64,000 nucleotides of DNA from CAYPPG01 sp964412555 (GTDB lineage: Bacteria > Hinthialibacterota > Hinthialibacteria > Hinthialibacterales > Hinthialibacteraceae): positions 1-64,000 of the forward strand of contig CAYPPG010000021.1 of assembly GCA_964412555.1 (NCBI GenBank). Direction: 5' to 3'. Position numbers and translations under genes: made by a program. The stretch's first letter is position 1. Every line of letters begins with the position of its first letter. Shown piece after piece: positions 63,327 through 64,000 of this stretch. The notes under the pieces are model-generated. The model searched no databases. It was not told the DNA's origin and was given only the letters and a program-made list of their open reading frames with translations.

Positions 63327-64000
63327 ATGAAATTTACCAGTTCCTATCAAACATGGGGAAGAGGAATCAACGCTGTTCAAAACGCAACTGGAAGCGTTAT
63401 TTCAAATCCCATTGTAGAAAATATCTTTGTAAATTGTCAAGATGAGAAAGTTTCTTTTATCGCAACCAACCTCAATCTTACTGTTCGATGCGATGGAGAA
63501 GCAAAAGTAGAAGAAGCCGGCTCGATTGTGGTACCGAAAGAAGTGATTACTAAAATCGTCCGCGATTTCCCAACAGAAGATGTTTCTTTTACAGAAAAAG
63601 ATGGAGTCATCCAGATAAAATGCGGCGAGTTCAGCGGGAAACTGAAAGGTCAATCCGGTGACCTGTTTCCTCCCTTTATGGAAGTGGAAGAAGGCGAGGA
63701 AATAAATATACCCGTAGAAACATTGAAAGATATCATCAGAAAAACTTTGCATGTTACATCTCAGGAAAAATCTCGGTATGAGTTAAACGGGGTAAAATTT
63801 GATATTTTAGATGGCAAAATGAATTGCGTTGCCACTGATGGACGGCGAATGGCAATGTACACCTATCAGAATGATGAGATCAAGAAGAGCATTTATTCTC
63901 CATTGATTCCTTCCAACACTCTTCAAGAAGTGCAACATTCTTTTCCGGACGAAGGAGATGTTAAACTGAAAATACAGGAAAGAAAAATTCAACTGATATG
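63327..64000 (+). CDS. dnaN: DNA polymerase III beta sliding clamp, partial
   Basis: About 224 residues before the window ends, beginning MKFTSSYQTWGRGINAVQNA. The first clamp domain carries NPIVENIFVNCQDEKVSFIATNLNLTVR, and a second carries VKFDILDGKMNCVATDGRRMAMYTY, the strongly conserved segment of the family. The ring-shaped clamp tethers DNA polymerase III to DNA. In most bacteria dnaA lies immediately upstream; here a pseudopilin gene on the other strand does. The gene is cut by the window edge. Confidence 0.96.
   Translation, partial: MKFTSSYQTWGRGINAVQNATGSVISNPIVENIFVNCQDEKVSFIATNLNLTVRCDGEAKVEEAGSIVVPKEVITKIVRDFPTEDVSFTEKDGVIQIKCGEFSGKLKGQSGDLFPPFMEVEEGEEINIPVETLKDIIRKTLHVTSQEKSRYELNGVKFDILDGKMNCVATDGRRMAMYTYQNDEIKKSIYSPLIPSNTLQEVQHSFPDEGDVKLKIQERKIQLI

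Noticed and set aside
1..64000. CRISPR array, insertion sequence or prophage
   Set aside because: No regularly spaced repeats, transposase, integrase or phage structural gene was seen.

Overview
The window is about 45% G+C by eye and is the chromosome of an uncultured-looking Gram-negative heterotroph. Evidence for an outer membrane: a TonB-dependent receptor, a long YidC with a large periplasmic domain, TRAP transporter parts, and many signal peptides. Three solitary type II-secretion-like pseudopilins with near-identical N-termini, together with dockerin/cohesin, DUF4962/heparinase-like and GH9 proteins, recall candidate phyla such as Hydrogenedentota, Sumerlaeota or Hinthialibacterota. That placement is inference; no rRNA or tRNA gene was seen.

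Layout. 1-800 is gene-free, AT-rich and holds four same-strand DnaA boxes (origin-like). 801-4729 (minus) holds spoVG, a 31-residue basic ribosomal-type protein and a large GT-C-like membrane protein. 4789-10415 (minus) holds a pseudopilin, a surface lipoprotein of carboxypeptidase-regulatory-like repeats and a heparinase II/III-like protein. 10733-18828 (plus) holds a DksA/TraR protein, a second pseudopilin, a secreted two-repeat protein and a sucrose locus (SPS-phosphatase fusion, sucrose synthase, sugar nucleotidyltransferase). 18875-23461 (minus) is the classic rpmH-rnpA-yidD-yidC-jag block with a cyclic-nucleotide-binding protein beyond it. dnaA is not beside it.

23757-32492 (plus) holds a secreted protein, an intact TonB receptor, two broken receptor copies, a YfiR-like protein and a hybrid histidine kinase. 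32530-45508 is mixed: sulfatase-fold enzyme, coiled-coil/methyltransferase pair, GH9 enzyme, SH3b protein, endonuclease III-like glycosylase, DUF5320 protein with its own operator-like promoter, nagB with a glycosidase-like partner, and an incomplete TRAP transporter. A phosphatase/ParB-like gene pair is inserted at the 3' end of dctQ and is flanked by a 129-bp repeat of that end. 45520-53574 (minus) is a 2684-residue secreted protein with dockerin, IPT/TIG, beta-helix, TolB-like and cohesin-like parts. 53763-62941 holds a penicillin acylase-family enzyme, a flavoprotein, dTDP-rhamnose genes, comF, cinA, a TPR/HEAT protein and a third pseudopilin. The window ends inside dnaN, which has DnaA boxes upstream.

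Most notable: (i) three secreted proteins share a C-terminal tail of the form [VI]-x-[RKH]-W-[EM]-[ILM]-[YH]; (ii) the cassette flanked by a duplicated dctQ end; (iii) decayed tandem TonB receptors; (iv) the sucrose locus; (v) two DnaA-box regions, neither beside dnaA in this window.
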